Shown one piece after another: positions 9,339 through 18,892 of a stretch of 64,000 nucleotides of DNA. Below the pieces are notes generated by a model. It ran no database searches. It was not told the DNA's origin and worked only from the letters and a program-made list of their open reading frames with translations. Location: the NCBI RefSeq assembly GCF_023806635.1, contig NZ_JAMTDQ010000044.1, positions 1-64,000 of the forward strand. The letters are read 5' to 3'. Every line of letters starts with the position of its first letter. Position 1 is the stretch's first letter. The position numbers and the translations under genes are program-made. This DNA is from Accumulibacter sp. GTDB lineage: Bacteria; Pseudomonadota; Gammaproteobacteria; Burkholderiales; Rhodocyclaceae.

Positions 9339-10083
9339 CTATTTTGCTCAGGTATTGCGGGTCGAACGGGTCACTTCGCAGGAGTTCGCCGTCAACCTCG
9401 ACTCCGGCTGCCTCGACCCGCTTCAGCAACAGGGCAAAACGGCGGTCTACCTCGACGGCGTGGTCAAGCAGCCCGTGAATCGCCTTCGCCAGCGGATCGT
9501 CCTGATCCGCCGCCAGAGCATAGGCCGAAAAGCCGAGCTTCCCGGCCATCTGCTCCCGCTTCTGCGCCTGCGCCGGGTCGATGACACGGGCAGGGTTGCC
9601 GACGGCGGTGGCGCCCGCGGGGACATTCTTGACGACCACCGCATTCGAGCCCACCTTGGCCGATGCTCCGACCGTGATCGGACCGAGCACCTTGGCGCCG
9701 GCGCCGATGACGACGCCGCTTTCCAGGGTCGGGTGCCGTCTGCCCTTGTTCCACGAGGTACCGCCGAGCGTCACCCCGTGGTAGAGGGTGACGTCGTCGC
9801 CGATCACCGCTGTCTCGCCGATGACGACACCCATGCCGTGATCGATGAACAGGCGGCGGCCAATCTTCGCCCCGGGGTGAATCTCGACGCCGGTGAGGAA
9901 GCGCCCGAAATGCGACACCAGGCGGCCGAACCAGCGCAGGCGGTGAGTCCACAGCCAGTGCGCTAGGCGATGCGAGGCCATGGCATGGACGCCCGGGTAA
10001 CAGGTCAGCACCTCCCAGAAGGTCCGGGCAGCGGGATCGCGGTCGAATACCGACTGGATGTCTTCGCGCAGGTGGCTGAACAT
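9331..10083 (-). CDS. cysE: Serine O-acetyltransferase
   Basis: A 250-residue enzyme that makes O-acetylserine from serine and acetyl-CoA, the committed step of cysteine synthesis. It has an N-terminal helical domain and a left-handed beta-helix of hexapeptide repeats, including the [15 protein letters not shown] segment typical of CysE. The start MFSHLREDI at 10083 matches the family; the frame is open to 10155, but that part overlaps the promoter. It lies directly upstream of iscR, so cysteine supply and its use by two desulfurases are adjacent. A similar cysE-isc arrangement is known in other proteobacteria such as Azotobacter. Confidence 0.93.
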   Translation of the reverse strand: MFSHLREDIQSVFDRDPAARTFWEVLTCYPGVHAMASHRLAHWLWTHRLRWFGRLVSHFGRFLTGVEIHPGAKIGRRLFIDHGMGVVIGETAVIGDDVTLYHGVTLGGTSWNKGRRHPTLESGVVIGAGAKVLGPITVGASAKVGSNAVVVKNVPAGATAVGNPARVIDPAQAQKREQMAGKLGFSAYALAADQDDPLAKAIHGLLDHAVEVDRRFALLLKRVEAAGVEVDGELLRSDPFDPQYLSKIVD

Positions 10084-10126
10084 GAGGTGGAGGTCCTTGA
10101 GCGGGGCAACGGGAAAGCCTGGCGCG

Positions 10127-10155
10127 ATTGTACAATAGCCGACCAATTTAGTCAT
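10127..10155 (-). promoter_or_regulatory. Putative cysE promoter
   Basis: On the minus strand ATGACT (10150-10155) and TACAAT (10127-10132) are spaced by 17 bases, giving initiation near 10120 and a leader of about 37 nt before the cysE ATG. The -35 overlaps the 3' end of trmJ. Confidence 0.55.
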
Positions 10156-10951
10156 CTATGCCTTCGTGGCCGCGATCGACGCGCCTGCCGTGGCTCTGAC
10201 GTTCCACGGCATCGAGCAGGCCGCGCAGGATGTTGATCTCGTCGCTTTCCAGTGCGGCGCGTCCGAACAGGCGCCGCAACTTGGGCAGCAGGCGGCGTGG
10301 ACGTTGCGGGTCGAGGAATCCGCTGCAGACCATCACCCGTTCGAGATGCTGGTAGAAGCGCTCGATGTCCTGCAGGCTCGCCGGTGGCGACGCAAAGGCG
10401 ACGGTTCGGCTGCACGGCGGCGGATCATTGTCGAAGGCTGCGAGGCGCAACTCATAGGCGAGGACCTGCACCGCCGCCGCAAGGTTGAGCGAGCCATAGT
10501 CGGGATTCGCCGGGATGAACACCGTGCGCTGGCAGCGTTGCACCTCGACGTTCGACAGGCCCGCGCTCTCGTTGCCAAAAAGCAGTGCCACCTCGCCATC
10601 GCCGGTTCTCGCCACGATCTCGGCCGCGGCGGCGCGAGCCGCCAGCGGCGGCGGCCCGAGATTTCGCTGGCGCGCCGTCACGGCGCAGGCGAACCGGGTG
10701 TCCGCGAGGGCCTCGTCGACGCTGCGGCACACCCGTGCGGCCGCGAGCAGATCGTCGGCGCCCGCCGCGCGGGCGATTGCTTCCGCGTCCGGGAAGCGCT
10801 TCGGGTTGACCAGCAGCAGGCGCGTCAGCCCCATCGTCTTCATGGCACGGGCAGCGGCGCCGATGTTGCCGGGGTGGCTGGTGTGCGAGAGGACGATGCG
10901 GACACGGTCGAGCGGCAGGTGCGATGGATCGGCCCCGGCGGCGCGGTTCAT
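10148..10951 (-). CDS. trmJ: tRNA (Cm32/Um32) methyltransferase TrmJ
   Basis: A 267-residue SpoU-family (SPOUT) methyltransferase that 2'-O-methylates position 32 of several tRNAs using S-adenosylmethionine. SPOUT motifs are visible: [13 protein letters not shown] near the N terminus, [12 protein letters not shown] in the middle and [15 protein letters not shown], which forms the trefoil knot. The C-terminal region after about residue 170 is the TrmJ-type extension. The start at 10951 has GGAGGAG upstream. The suhB-trmJ-isc neighbourhood is the same as in enterobacteria. Confidence 0.92.
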   Translation of the reverse strand: MNRAAGADPSHLPLDRVRIVLSHTSHPGNIGAAARAMKTMGLTRLLLVNPKRFPDAEAIARAAGADDLLAAARVCRSVDEALADTRFACAVTARQRNLGPPPLAARAAAAEIVARTGDGEVALLFGNESAGLSNVEVQRCQRTVFIPANPDYGSLNLAAAVQVLAYELRLAAFDNDPPPCSRTVAFASPPASLQDIERFYQHLERVMVCSGFLDPQRPRRLLPKLRRLFGRAALESDEINILRGLLDAVERQSHGRRVDRGHEGIDD

Positions 10952-11017
10952 ATTAGAATCGGGGCTCCTCCACACCAACCGGGCGACAGCAGCCGCCCGT
11001 CAGGTTCGTCAGCAGAC

Positions 11018-11827
11018 ATGCATCCAGCTCTGAACATCCTCATCAAGGCGGCGCGCCGCGCCAGCCAGATCATCAATCGTGCCGCGCTGGACATCGAGCA
11101 CCTGCAGGTCACCAGCAAGCGCCAGAACGACTTCGTCACCGAGGTGGACAAGGCGGCCGAGGCGGCGATCATCGACATCCTGCGCGAGGCCTATCCGGAC
11201 TACGGGATTCTAGCAGAAGAGTCCGGTCAGGTCGCCGGCAGGGCTGCGGGCAGCGAGTACCAGTGGATCATCGATCCGCTGGATGGCACGACCAACTTCA
11301 TCCACGGCTTCCCGCAGTATGCCATTTCGATCGCCCTGGCGCATCGCGGACAGGTGACGCAGGCGTTGGTTTACGACACGCTGCGCAACGAGATGTTCAC
11401 CGCCAGCAAGGGTGGTGGTGCCTTCCTCAACGATCGCCGCATCCGGGTCAGCAAGTGTCTGCGCCTCGAGGATGCCCTGATCGGAACCGGATTCCCCTAT
11501 CGCGTGTATGAGCACATCGACACCTATCTCGCCATCTTCAAGGATCTGGCGCGCAGGTCGGCAGGAATCCGGCGGCCGGGCGCCGCGTCGCTCGATCTCG
11601 CCTACGTCGCCTGTGGTCGCTTCGACGGATTCTGGGAGTTCGGACTGTCGCCGTGGGACATCGCCGGCGGCGCGCTGCTGATCAGCGAAGCCGGTGGCCT
11701 GATCGGCGATCTGGTGGGCAACGAAAGCTACCTGCAGACGGGCAACGTGGTCGCCGGCACGCCGAAGGTCTTCGCCCAGTTGCTGCAGGTGATCGACGCC
11801 CAGCGGACGCCGCTGCTGTCGGCCTGA
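11018..11827 (+). CDS. suhB: Inositol-1-monophosphatase family protein SuhB
   Basis: A 269-residue magnesium-dependent phosphatase of the inositol monophosphatase family. Metal-binding motifs are clear: EES (67-69), DPLDGTTN (from 86) and the C-terminal WDIAGG. In E. coli SuhB also joins the Nus complex during rRNA transcription; whether that holds here cannot be seen. It diverges from trmJ across 66 bp. The stop is followed by a short convergent gap to the next minus-strand gene. Confidence 0.93.
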   Translation: MHPALNILIKAARRASQIINRAALDIEHLQVTSKRQNDFVTEVDKAAEAAIIDILREAYPDYGILAEESGQVAGRAAGSEYQWIIDPLDGTTNFIHGFPQYAISIALAHRGQVTQALVYDTLRNEMFTASKGGGAFLNDRRIRVSKCLRLEDALIGTGFPYRVYEHIDTYLAIFKDLARRSAGIRRPGAASLDLAYVACGRFDGFWEFGLSPWDIAGGALLISEAGGLIGDLVGNESYLQTGNVVAGTPKVFAQLLQVIDAQRTPLLSA

Positions 11828-11863
11828 GCGTCGGGCGGCGACGATCGCTGCGCGCTGCCTCCG

Positions 11864-12328
11864 TCAGCCGTCGTTGACACCCCAGGTTCCCGGCGCTGGT
11901 GGCGGTGATCCGGGCAACTGCGGCGGGCTGACCGGCGGCCGCACATCGGGCGAGCGACGGTAGTCGTAGGCACGGCGCTGGTCCTGGTTGCGGCGCCACT
12001 CGTCCCGCGCCTCACGCTCGCGGCGTTCCTCGCGGGCGGCACGCTTGGCTTCTCGCTCCGCCTCCTGGCGGCCGCGCTCGTAGCCGCGCTCGTAGTCCTG
12101 GCCGCCGTAGCGGTTGTAGCCCTGCTGCCGTTGCCCGTCACGGTAGCCGCGATCGTAGGCATCGCGCGCATCGTACGACGGCTGCCCGTACGACGGCTGG
12201 CGCCCGTAGGAGTAGCCGTCGTAGGGGCGATCGTACTGGTCGTACTGCGGACCGGAGTCCCAAGCGGTGATCAGGAACAGGCTGCCCAGCGCGGCGGCCA
12301 GGGACAAGTGTCTGCGGGAAGGGTACAT
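11864..12328 (-). CDS. Tyr/Arg-rich exported hypothetical protein
   Basis: A 154-residue protein not recognised as a named family. A basic start and hydrophobic stretch (residues 6-22) look like a signal peptide. The mature part is low-complexity: first Tyr/Gly/Gln-rich with repeated GYRDGQ- and YDRGYR-like units, then a highly charged Arg/Glu helix (about 85-125), then a Pro-rich tail. GGAGGAA lies well placed before the ATG at 12328. It is probably a periplasmic or surface protein; no function is proposed. Confidence 0.6.
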   Translation of the reverse strand: MYPSRRHLSLAAALGSLFLITAWDSGPQYDQYDRPYDGYSYGRQPSYGQPSYDARDAYDRGYRDGQRQQGYNRYGGQDYERGYERGRQEAEREAKRAAREERREREARDEWRRNQDQRRAYDYRRSPDVRPPVSPPQLPGSPPPAPGTWGVNDG

Positions 12329-12637
12329 GCGGGATTCCTCCGGGTTTGGTGGTCTGGTCTTCGCATTCGGCGCGCAGGACGGCTCACGGTCGCTTCTCGC
12401 GGCGAGCCGGCAAGGCTCTGCGACCAGTGCGCCAGCAAGTGGCAGCGAGCATCACCCCTGCAAGCATAAACCATGTGCCGGTCGCGTTGGGCGTGGCTGC
12501 GCCACGGCGTGCGGCGGCGCCAGCCATCGGCCGCCACGCGCATCTCCGGGGCCTGCCGCCGCCGCAGCGCTCGCCCGGTGGCCTCTGGCGCCGGTTCTGG
12601 CAGCAACAGCCGGACCGTTGTGCTCGCCGGCTGGCGT
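12329..12637. other. Intergenic, no gene seen
   Basis: These 309 bases between the start of the Tyr/Arg-rich gene and the stop of the BT1-type transporter (both minus strand) contain no frame with coding character, no clear terminator and no repeat. The promoter of the Tyr/Arg-rich gene must lie here but is not recognisable. Confidence 0.5.
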
Positions 12638-14263
12638 TCACGCACTGCGCAGGCGGCACAGGCGGGTCAGCCAGATGGCGGTGAGAGGCAGGACCAGTCC
12701 GAGAACGATGGAGGCCAGGAAGAGGAGGCCGAGTTCGCCGTAGTCGGCTGCCACCTTGATCGCCTGGGTCGCCGGGTCGCGTACCTCGCGGCTGACGTGG
12801 AATATCTGGTTGAGATACTTGGTGCCGAGCTGCGAGGCCGACAGCGCCAGGTTGGTGAACGAGGCCATCACCGCGAAGTAGGTCGCCTTGAGTCCGGCTG
12901 GCGCCGAATTGGCGATCCATGCCAGCATCGGCACCATCGCGATCTGTCCGAGAGGGGATTCGAGGGCGGTATCGATCAGGGCGATGAAGCGCGCGTCGAC
13001 GATGCCGCCGGTGTGCAGAGCGGTCCATTCGTGCAGGCCGTGGTACATCCCCAGCGTCGGCAGGCTGAGCAGCGTTCCGGCGAGCGTGAGGAAGGCGACG
13101 ATGTGGGCGATCGAACGTTCGCCCATGAAGCGGCGGAACAGGAAGAGCCCGCACAGCGTCAGCACGCTGGAGAGCAGCGACAGCCTGGCGAGGAACGACT
13201 GGTCGAAGCCGAGAACGTCGATCATCCACCAGGTCGATCCGGCACCAGGGCCGGGAATGGCGCGGAAGACGAAGATGATGATCGCCGTCCCGAGCAGCGT
13301 CCGGCGCGATTCCTCGTCGAGTTCGCGCAGCAGCCTCGCCATCAGGAAGCCGATGATGGCGAAGGAGCCGACGAAGATGATCTCCTGGCCGAAGTCGATC
13401 TGCGCCAGACCGACGCCCAGGCTGAAGGCGACGAAGATCGCACTGCCACCGAGGATCCACCAGTTCGGTCGTGGCCGCTCGCGCGGCGGTGCGAGCAACG
13501 CGCGCAGGCGCGCCTCGTCGAGGCCGCGCGCGCGCAGCCGTCGCTCGTCGCGCCGACGGAGCAGCGAGGCGAGCAGCACGCCGACCACCGAAACCAGTGG
13601 GATCAGCAGCGCCATGCCATAGACCCGGGCATAGACCGCGACCTTCGCCGTCTGCGGCAGCGCCTCGACGCCCTGGAACATGAGGACGTTGATCAGCGAC
13701 ACGAGCACGCCGCCGCCGATGATCGCCACCCGGCCGAGGGTCTGCAGCGTCGTGTTCAGCAGTCGTCGCGTCTCCGGAGGCAGCGCCTGCCCGTGCTCGT
13801 CGACGCGCGGCACAGCCTCGACGGTCATCGCATCGGCGACGACGTCCTGGATGACGTAGCCGACCGGCGACAGCAGGGCGGAGATCACGAACCATGCTTC
13901 GAGCGACATGATGGTTCCCATGCGCAGCGGTTCGGTGACCAGCGCGTACATGATCAGCAGGCTGCCGGCGATCAGCGCCGCACCGAGCCACACCAGTGCC
14001 GCCTTGTAGCGCCAGATGAGGTCGACCAGATGGCCGATGGGCATCTTCAGTGCCCACGGGATTCCCGCCCAGAAGCCGAGGGCGGCGAGGAAGGTGGCCG
14101 ACAGCCCGAGGTACTCCTTGACGAAGAAGGTGCCGACGATGCCGGTCAGTCCGGATACCCCGGCAGCGACGTAGACCATCAGTGGCGGCAGGAAGGAAAG
14201 CCGCATCTCGCGGCCGAGTTCGAGGATGTTGCGGTCGAGCCAGTGGCGGATGGTCGTGAGCAA
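12638..14263 (-). CDS. BT1/folate-biopterin-family MFS transporter
   Basis: A polytopic membrane protein of 541 residues with about 12 hydrophobic segments, resembling the folate-biopterin transporter (BT1) branch of the major facilitator superfamily. It contains a conserved-looking GYVIQDVVADAMTVEAVPR stretch after the fifth segment and a long charged cytoplasmic loop near residues 230-270. The substrate is unknown, since bacterial members are uncharacterised. The start is uncertain: the frame is open to 14419, but a TTG at 14263 has GGAG seven bases upstream and avoids an Arg-rich non-coding-like extension. It is monocistronic and divergent from the DUF2339 gene. Confidence 0.72.
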   Translation of the reverse strand: MLTTIRHWLDRNILELGREMRLSFLPPLMVYVAAGVSGLTGIVGTFFVKEYLGLSATFLAALGFWAGIPWALKMPIGHLVDLIWRYKAALVWLGAALIAGSLLIMYALVTEPLRMGTIMSLEAWFVISALLSPVGYVIQDVVADAMTVEAVPRVDEHGQALPPETRRLLNTTLQTLGRVAIIGGGVLVSLINVLMFQGVEALPQTAKVAVYARVYGMALLIPLVSVVGVLLASLLRRRDERRLRARGLDEARLRALLAPPRERPRPNWWILGGSAIFVAFSLGVGLAQIDFGQEIIFVGSFAIIGFLMARLLRELDEESRRTLLGTAIIIFVFRAIPGPGAGSTWWMIDVLGFDQSFLARLSLLSSVLTLCGLFLFRRFMGERSIAHIVAFLTLAGTLLSLPTLGMYHGLHEWTALHTGGIVDARFIALIDTALESPLGQIAMVPMLAWIANSAPAGLKATYFAVMASFTNLALSASQLGTKYLNQIFHVSREVRDPATQAIKVAADYGELGLLFLASIVLGLVLPLTAIWLTRLCRLRSA

Positions 14264-14536
14264 GGCGAAACTCCGGAAGGTGCTGCGCGTCGCGAGATGC
14301 AGCGGGCGGCGCGCGTCGCGGCCGTGCAGTGACGGCCAGCGGCCGCCCGGCAGCGTCATTGTGCACCATGCGGGTGCCAGGCGGGGCACGGCTTTCGCCA
14401 TCGCTCGCCCGGCTTCCACACCTGCCGATCGAATGGCTCTAGACTAGGGTCCGCGCGCGGCCCCGGCCGCATCCTGCTGCCGGGCGGGCTGGCAGGCGAG
14501 GGCACGAGGCCGGCGCGCAGAGGTGCGGAGGCGCAG

Positions 14537-17341
14537 ATGTGGTTTCTTGGGGCAGTACTCGGTGCGTTGCTGGCCGGCAAGCTCGATTCCGGGCTCTGGC
14601 TGGTGGGTGCGATCCTCGGTGGCGTTCTCGGCTGGTCGCTCGGCAGTCGCGCGCGGCAGCGGCAGGAGGAGCGCTTCCGCCTGCTGGAGGAGCGCCTGCA
14701 GGCGCTCGAGGGCAGCGTCGCGCTCCTGTCGCGGTCGCCGCCATCGTTGGCGGCAGACATCCAGCCGTCGGCAGCCGCGGCACCAGCCGCTGCGGCTCCG
14801 GCGGCGGCAGTCGACCAGACGCGCTGCGCCGGTGACGTCGGAGCGGTCGCCGGCGAGCCGTCTCTCGCCGCGGCGACGCTCACGTCGCCGCCACCGGCAG
14901 CGGCAGCCCTCGCTGCCGCGCGACAGGCCGCAGCCCCTTCGGCAGAAGCGGTGCCGCCGACAGGCCCGGCGGTGCAGGGAGCAGCCAGTGCAACGCCGGT
15001 GTCGACGACGGGCTGGGCGGCGGCCAGCGTCGACCGGTTGCTGCGCGGCAACCTGATGGCTCGCGCCGGGGTCATCGTCCTCTTCTTCGGCGTCGCTTTC
15101 CTGCTCAAGTACGGTTACCAGCACCTGCAGGTACCGATCGAGCTGCGACTGACCGGTGTCGCGCTGGCGGCGGTGGTCCTGCTGCTGCTCGGCTGGCGCC
15201 TGCGAGCGACCCGCGAGGCCTACGCTCTGGCGCTGCAGGGCGGTGCCATCGGCCTCCTCTACCTGACGATCTTTGGTGCGCTGCGGCTGTTCGGGCTGCT
15301 CGATGCGGCGCCGGCCTTCGTCATGCTGCTGGCCGTCGCTGCGCTGGCAGCGATGCTGGCGGTGCTGCAGGACGCCGTGGTCCTGGCGGTGCTCGGTGCG
15401 GTCGGCGGTTTCCTCGCACCGATCATCGCCGCGACGGGGGTCGGCAGCCACGTGACCTTGTTCGCCTACTACGGCGTGCTCAACATCGGCATCCTGGCGA
15501 TCGCCGTCTTCAAGGCGTGGCGGCTGCTCAACCTGGTCGGCTTCGTCTTCACCTTCGCCATCGCCACTTTCTGGGGTGCGCTGCGCTACCGGCCGGAGCA
15601 CTTCGCTTCCAGCGAGCCCTTCCTGATCCTCTTCTTCCTGATCTACGCCGCGATGCCGGTGCTGTTCGCCCTGCGCGCTGGCGGACCGCGCGCGAACCGC
15701 CTCGACACGACGCTGGTCTTTGCCTTGCCGCTGATCGCGTTCGGACTGCAGGTCGCGCTGGTGCGCGAGTTTGCCTACGGTTCGGCATGCAGTGCCCTGG
15801 CCCTCGGCGCCTTCTACCTGCTCCTCGCGCGGGCCCTGTGGTCGCGTCTCGGCGAGGAGCAGCGGCTGCTGGTCGAAGCCTTCCTCGCTCTCGGCGTCGG
15901 CTTCACGACGCTGGCAATCCCGCTCGCCTTCGACGGGCGGTGGACCGCCGCCGCCTGGGCAATCGAGGGAGCCGCTCTGGTCTGGGTCGGCGTCCGCCAG
16001 CAGCGGCTGCCGGCACGGCTGTTCGGCATCCTGCTGCAGCTGCTTGCCGGCCTGTTCCAGCTCGGCGAGTTGCCGGACCACCCCGGCGCGTGGCCGCTGC
16101 TCAACAGCGCCTTCCTCGGCGGCGTGTTGCTGACGCTGGCCGGGCTGTTCTGCGCCTGGCTGCTGCAGCGCGAGTGGCAGCGGGAGCCGCGGCAACTGCG
16201 GACCGCCGAGCGCGTGCTGGCGCCGCTGCTCTTCCTCTGGGGTGTCGCCTGGTGGAGCGGCAGCGGCCTGCACGAGATCGACCGTTTCCTGCCACCGCCG
16301 CTGCGGGTCAACGCCGCGATTCTCTTCTTCACCGCTTCGTGTCTGCTCTTCTCCGCGCTCGACCGGCGTCTCGGCTGGCCGGCAGCACGACACGCGGCGC
16401 TCGCCCTGTTGCCGCTGCTGTTTCTGCTCGCAGGGGTCGCCGCCGGGCACACGACACATCCCTTTGCCGACCTGGGTTACCTCGCCTGGCCGCTCGCCTT
16501 CGCCGCCCATTTCCGCCTCCTGTACCGGTACGAGGCCGACCGATCGTGGCCCATGGACTGGCTGCATGGAGCCGGGTTGTGGCTGCTGGCGGCGATCGGC
16601 GCCTGCGAGCTGGCGTGGAACATCGATCGCTGGGTCGACGGGCGAGCCTCCTGGACGCTGCTCGGCTGGGCGCTGTGGCCGGGAGCGCTGCTCGCCGCGC
16701 TGGCGCTGCGTGGCGAGCGCCTGCGCTGGCCGGTGGCTGCCCACCGAGCAGCGTATTTCGTCCGCGGCGGCACGCCGCTGGCGATCTTCCTCGGCCTCTG
16801 GTTCCTCGCCGGCAACGTCCTTTCCGACGGCGATCCACGGCCCTTGCCGTACCTGCCGCTGTTCAATCCGCTCGACCTGGCGCAGGCGGGCGTCGTCCTG
16901 CTGCTCGCCACCTGGTTCGGCGAGGCGCGTCGCCTGCGTCTGCCGCCGTATGCCACGGCTTCACTGCCGCTGGCCTGGGGAGTCCTTGGCGTCGCCGCCT
17001 TCCTCTGGGCCAATGCCGTCCTTCTACGGGCGCTGCATCACTGGGCCGGGATACCGCTGAGCCTGGCGGTGATGCTGCGCTCGGAGCTCGTACAGGCGTC
17101 GCTGTCGCTCTTCTGGACGCTGCTCGCCCTGGCGGTGATGCTGCTCGCGACACGGCGTCTCTGGCGAGCGCTGTGGCTGGCTGGCGCGGGACTGATGGCG
17201 GTCGTCGTCGGCAAGCTCCTGCTCGTCGATCTGTCGAATGCCGGCACCATCGAACGGATCGTCTCGTTCCTCGGTGTCGGCCTGCTGATGCTCGTGATCG
17301 GCTACCTCGCGCCGGCGCCGCCGAAGGGGGACGCACCATGA
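14537..17341 (+). CDS. DUF2339 polytopic membrane protein
   Basis: A 934-residue protein. It has one N-terminal membrane segment with a charged coiled-coil-like stretch (about 38-60), an Ala/Pro-rich linker to about residue 160, and then more than 20 closely spaced hydrophobic segments to the C terminus. This is the architecture of DUF2339 proteins, which have no established activity. GGAGG precedes the ATG. Its stop overlaps the start of the DUF3999 gene (ATGA), and the DUF2339-DUF3999 pairing is recurrent in proteobacteria, suggesting a joint envelope function. The GC content is very high, like its neighbours. Confidence 0.88.
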   Translation: MWFLGAVLGALLAGKLDSGLWLVGAILGGVLGWSLGSRARQRQEERFRLLEERLQALEGSVALLSRSPPSLAADIQPSAAAAPAAAAPAAAVDQTRCAGDVGAVAGEPSLAAATLTSPPPAAAALAAARQAAAPSAEAVPPTGPAVQGAASATPVSTTGWAAASVDRLLRGNLMARAGVIVLFFGVAFLLKYGYQHLQVPIELRLTGVALAAVVLLLLGWRLRATREAYALALQGGAIGLLYLTIFGALRLFGLLDAAPAFVMLLAVAALAAMLAVLQDAVVLAVLGAVGGFLAPIIAATGVGSHVTLFAYYGVLNIGILAIAVFKAWRLLNLVGFVFTFAIATFWGALRYRPEHFASSEPFLILFFLIYAAMPVLFALRAGGPRANRLDTTLVFALPLIAFGLQVALVREFAYGSACSALALGAFYLLLARALWSRLGEEQRLLVEAFLALGVGFTTLAIPLAFDGRWTAAAWAIEGAALVWVGVRQQRLPARLFGILLQLLAGLFQLGELPDHPGAWPLLNSAFLGGVLLTLAGLFCAWLLQREWQREPRQLRTAERVLAPLLFLWGVAWWSGSGLHEIDRFLPPPLRVNAAILFFTASCLLFSALDRRLGWPAARHAALALLPLLFLLAGVAAGHTTHPFADLGYLAWPLAFAAHFRLLYRYEADRSWPMDWLHGAGLWLLAAIGACELAWNIDRWVDGRASWTLLGWALWPGALLAALALRGERLRWPVAAHRAAYFVRGGTPLAIFLGLWFLAGNVLSDGDPRPLPYLPLFNPLDLAQAGVVLLLATWFGEARRLRLPPYATASLPLAWGVLGVAAFLWANAVLLRALHHWAGIPLSLAVMLRSELVQASLSLFWTLLALAVMLLATRRLWRALWLAGAGLMAVVVGKLLLVDLSNAGTIERIVSFLGVGLLMLVIGYLAPAPPKGDAP

Positions 17342-18741
17342 AGAGGATCCTTGCCGGCTGGCTGTGGTCGCTGTGGTCGGTCCTGGCGCTGGCGGAAGCG
17401 CCCGGCGACTTCGCTTTCGGCATGCTGCTGCAGGCGGACGGACCACAGCCACTCCTGCGCGTCGACCTGCCGGCGGCCGTCCATGCCGGCGTCCGCCGCC
17501 CCGATCTCGGCGACCTGCGGGTGTTCAACGCTGCCGGCGAAGCGGTGCCGTACGCCTGGCTGCCGCAGCCAACGGCGCCGCGTTCCCGGCCGCCGCTGCT
17601 GCCACTGCCGGTGTTCGCGCTGCGCGGCGACGCGACCGCCGGCGTCGAGGGCGTCGAAGTCCGCATCGAGCGACAGGGCGGCAGGGCGGTGTTGCGCATG
17701 GACGGGCGGGCAGGGGCGAGCGCGCCGGCGATGCTGCTCGGCTACCTCGTCGACGCCAGCGCCGTCGGGCAGCCGCTGCAGGCCCTGGCGCTCGAACTAC
17801 CGGCGAAGGCCGAAGACATCTTCACGCGCGTCCGGGTCGAGGCGAGTGACGATCTCGCTCGATGGACCACGCTGGTGGGCGATGCGCCGGTCCTTCGCCT
17901 GGCGGCAGGCGGGCAACGGCTCGATCGCCTGCGGATCGATTTTGCGCCGCGGCGTGCGAAGTACTTCCGTCTGCGCTGGGCAGCCAATGCCGCGCCGCTG
18001 CAACTGTCGGCCGTCGGCGGCGAGCCGGCCGCCAGCGTCGTCGAACTGCCGCGGCAGTGGCGGCAGGTGGCGGGCCGCACCGTGCCGGACGAGGCCGGCA
18101 GCTACCGCTTCGACCTTGCCGGCCAGTTCCCGGCCGACCGTCTGCGTCTGCTGCTGCCGCAGCCGAACAGCGTTGCCGCCGTCGAGCTGCTGTCACGGGC
18201 GCGCGACCCGGATCCGTGGCGGCAGGTGGCGACGGCGACGGTCTACCGGCTCGGTGCTGCCGGGCAGGAAGTCGTCAGTCCCGAGATCGTCATCGCCGCG
18301 AACGGCGACCGCCATTGGTTGCTGCGCGTCGATCAGCGCGGCGGCGGTCTGGGTGCGGGCGTTCCCGAACTGGCCGCCGGCTGGCTGACCCGGGGCCTGG
18401 TGTTTGCCGCGCGCGGGCCGGCACCGTTCCAGCTCGCCTTCGGCAGCCACAGCGCGCAGCCGACGGCCTACCCGATCACCACCCTGGTGCCCGGGTTCAG
18501 CGTCGGCGACGACGGGCAGCCGGTCGTCGGTGCGGCCAGCGCCGCCGGACTCGGGATCGGCCGCGCGACGACGGGGGCCGTGCATACGCTGGCTGGTGAG
18601 GGCGCCGGACGCGTGCTCATCGACTGGCGGGTCTGGGGGCTCTGGGCGAGCCTGCTGCTCGCTGTCGGCCTGCTTGCCGGGATGGCCTGGCGGCTTGCCC
18701 GCCAACTCGTGCGTTCACCGCGCGACGGGCCGGCCGGCTGA
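17338..18741 (+). CDS. DUF3999 family membrane-anchored protein
   Basis: A 467-residue protein with an N-terminal signal peptide (residues 1-20), a large periplasmic beta-rich region, and one C-terminal transmembrane segment (about 430-455) followed by an Arg-rich tail. This matches DUF3999, which usually follows a DUF2339 gene as here. Translation is coupled to DUF2339 by a 4-base overlap. The periplasmic part contains two discoidin-like jelly-roll-looking stretches (my reading, not tested). Function is unknown; a partner of the DUF2339 membrane protein is the likeliest role. Confidence 0.82.
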   Translation: MKRILAGWLWSLWSVLALAEAPGDFAFGMLLQADGPQPLLRVDLPAAVHAGVRRPDLGDLRVFNAAGEAVPYAWLPQPTAPRSRPPLLPLPVFALRGDATAGVEGVEVRIERQGGRAVLRMDGRAGASAPAMLLGYLVDASAVGQPLQALALELPAKAEDIFTRVRVEASDDLARWTTLVGDAPVLRLAAGGQRLDRLRIDFAPRRAKYFRLRWAANAAPLQLSAVGGEPAASVVELPRQWRQVAGRTVPDEAGSYRFDLAGQFPADRLRLLLPQPNSVAAVELLSRARDPDPWRQVATATVYRLGAAGQEVVSPEIVIAANGDRHWLLRVDQRGGGLGAGVPELAAGWLTRGLVFAARGPAPFQLAFGSHSAQPTAYPITTLVPGFSVGDDGQPVVGAASAAGLGIGRATTGAVHTLAGEGAGRVLIDWRVWGLWASLLLAVGLLAGMAWRLARQLVRSPRDGPAG

Positions 18742-18892
18742 GTCACCCGCGTTGCCGGCAGTCGACGCGCAAGCGGCAGCCGCTCGCGCGACCGGAACGA
18801 TCCGTCGTCGCGCCGGGTCCATTGTTGCAGGTGGCGGCGCCCTGCCGTTGCCGGCGAGATCGTCGCGGCGCCTGGCGCCGAATGGAGGAGAC

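Noticed and set aside
14444-16744. 766-codon minus-strand frame
   Set aside because: It is antisense to the DUF2339 gene and very rich in Gln/Arg/Glu with no domain.
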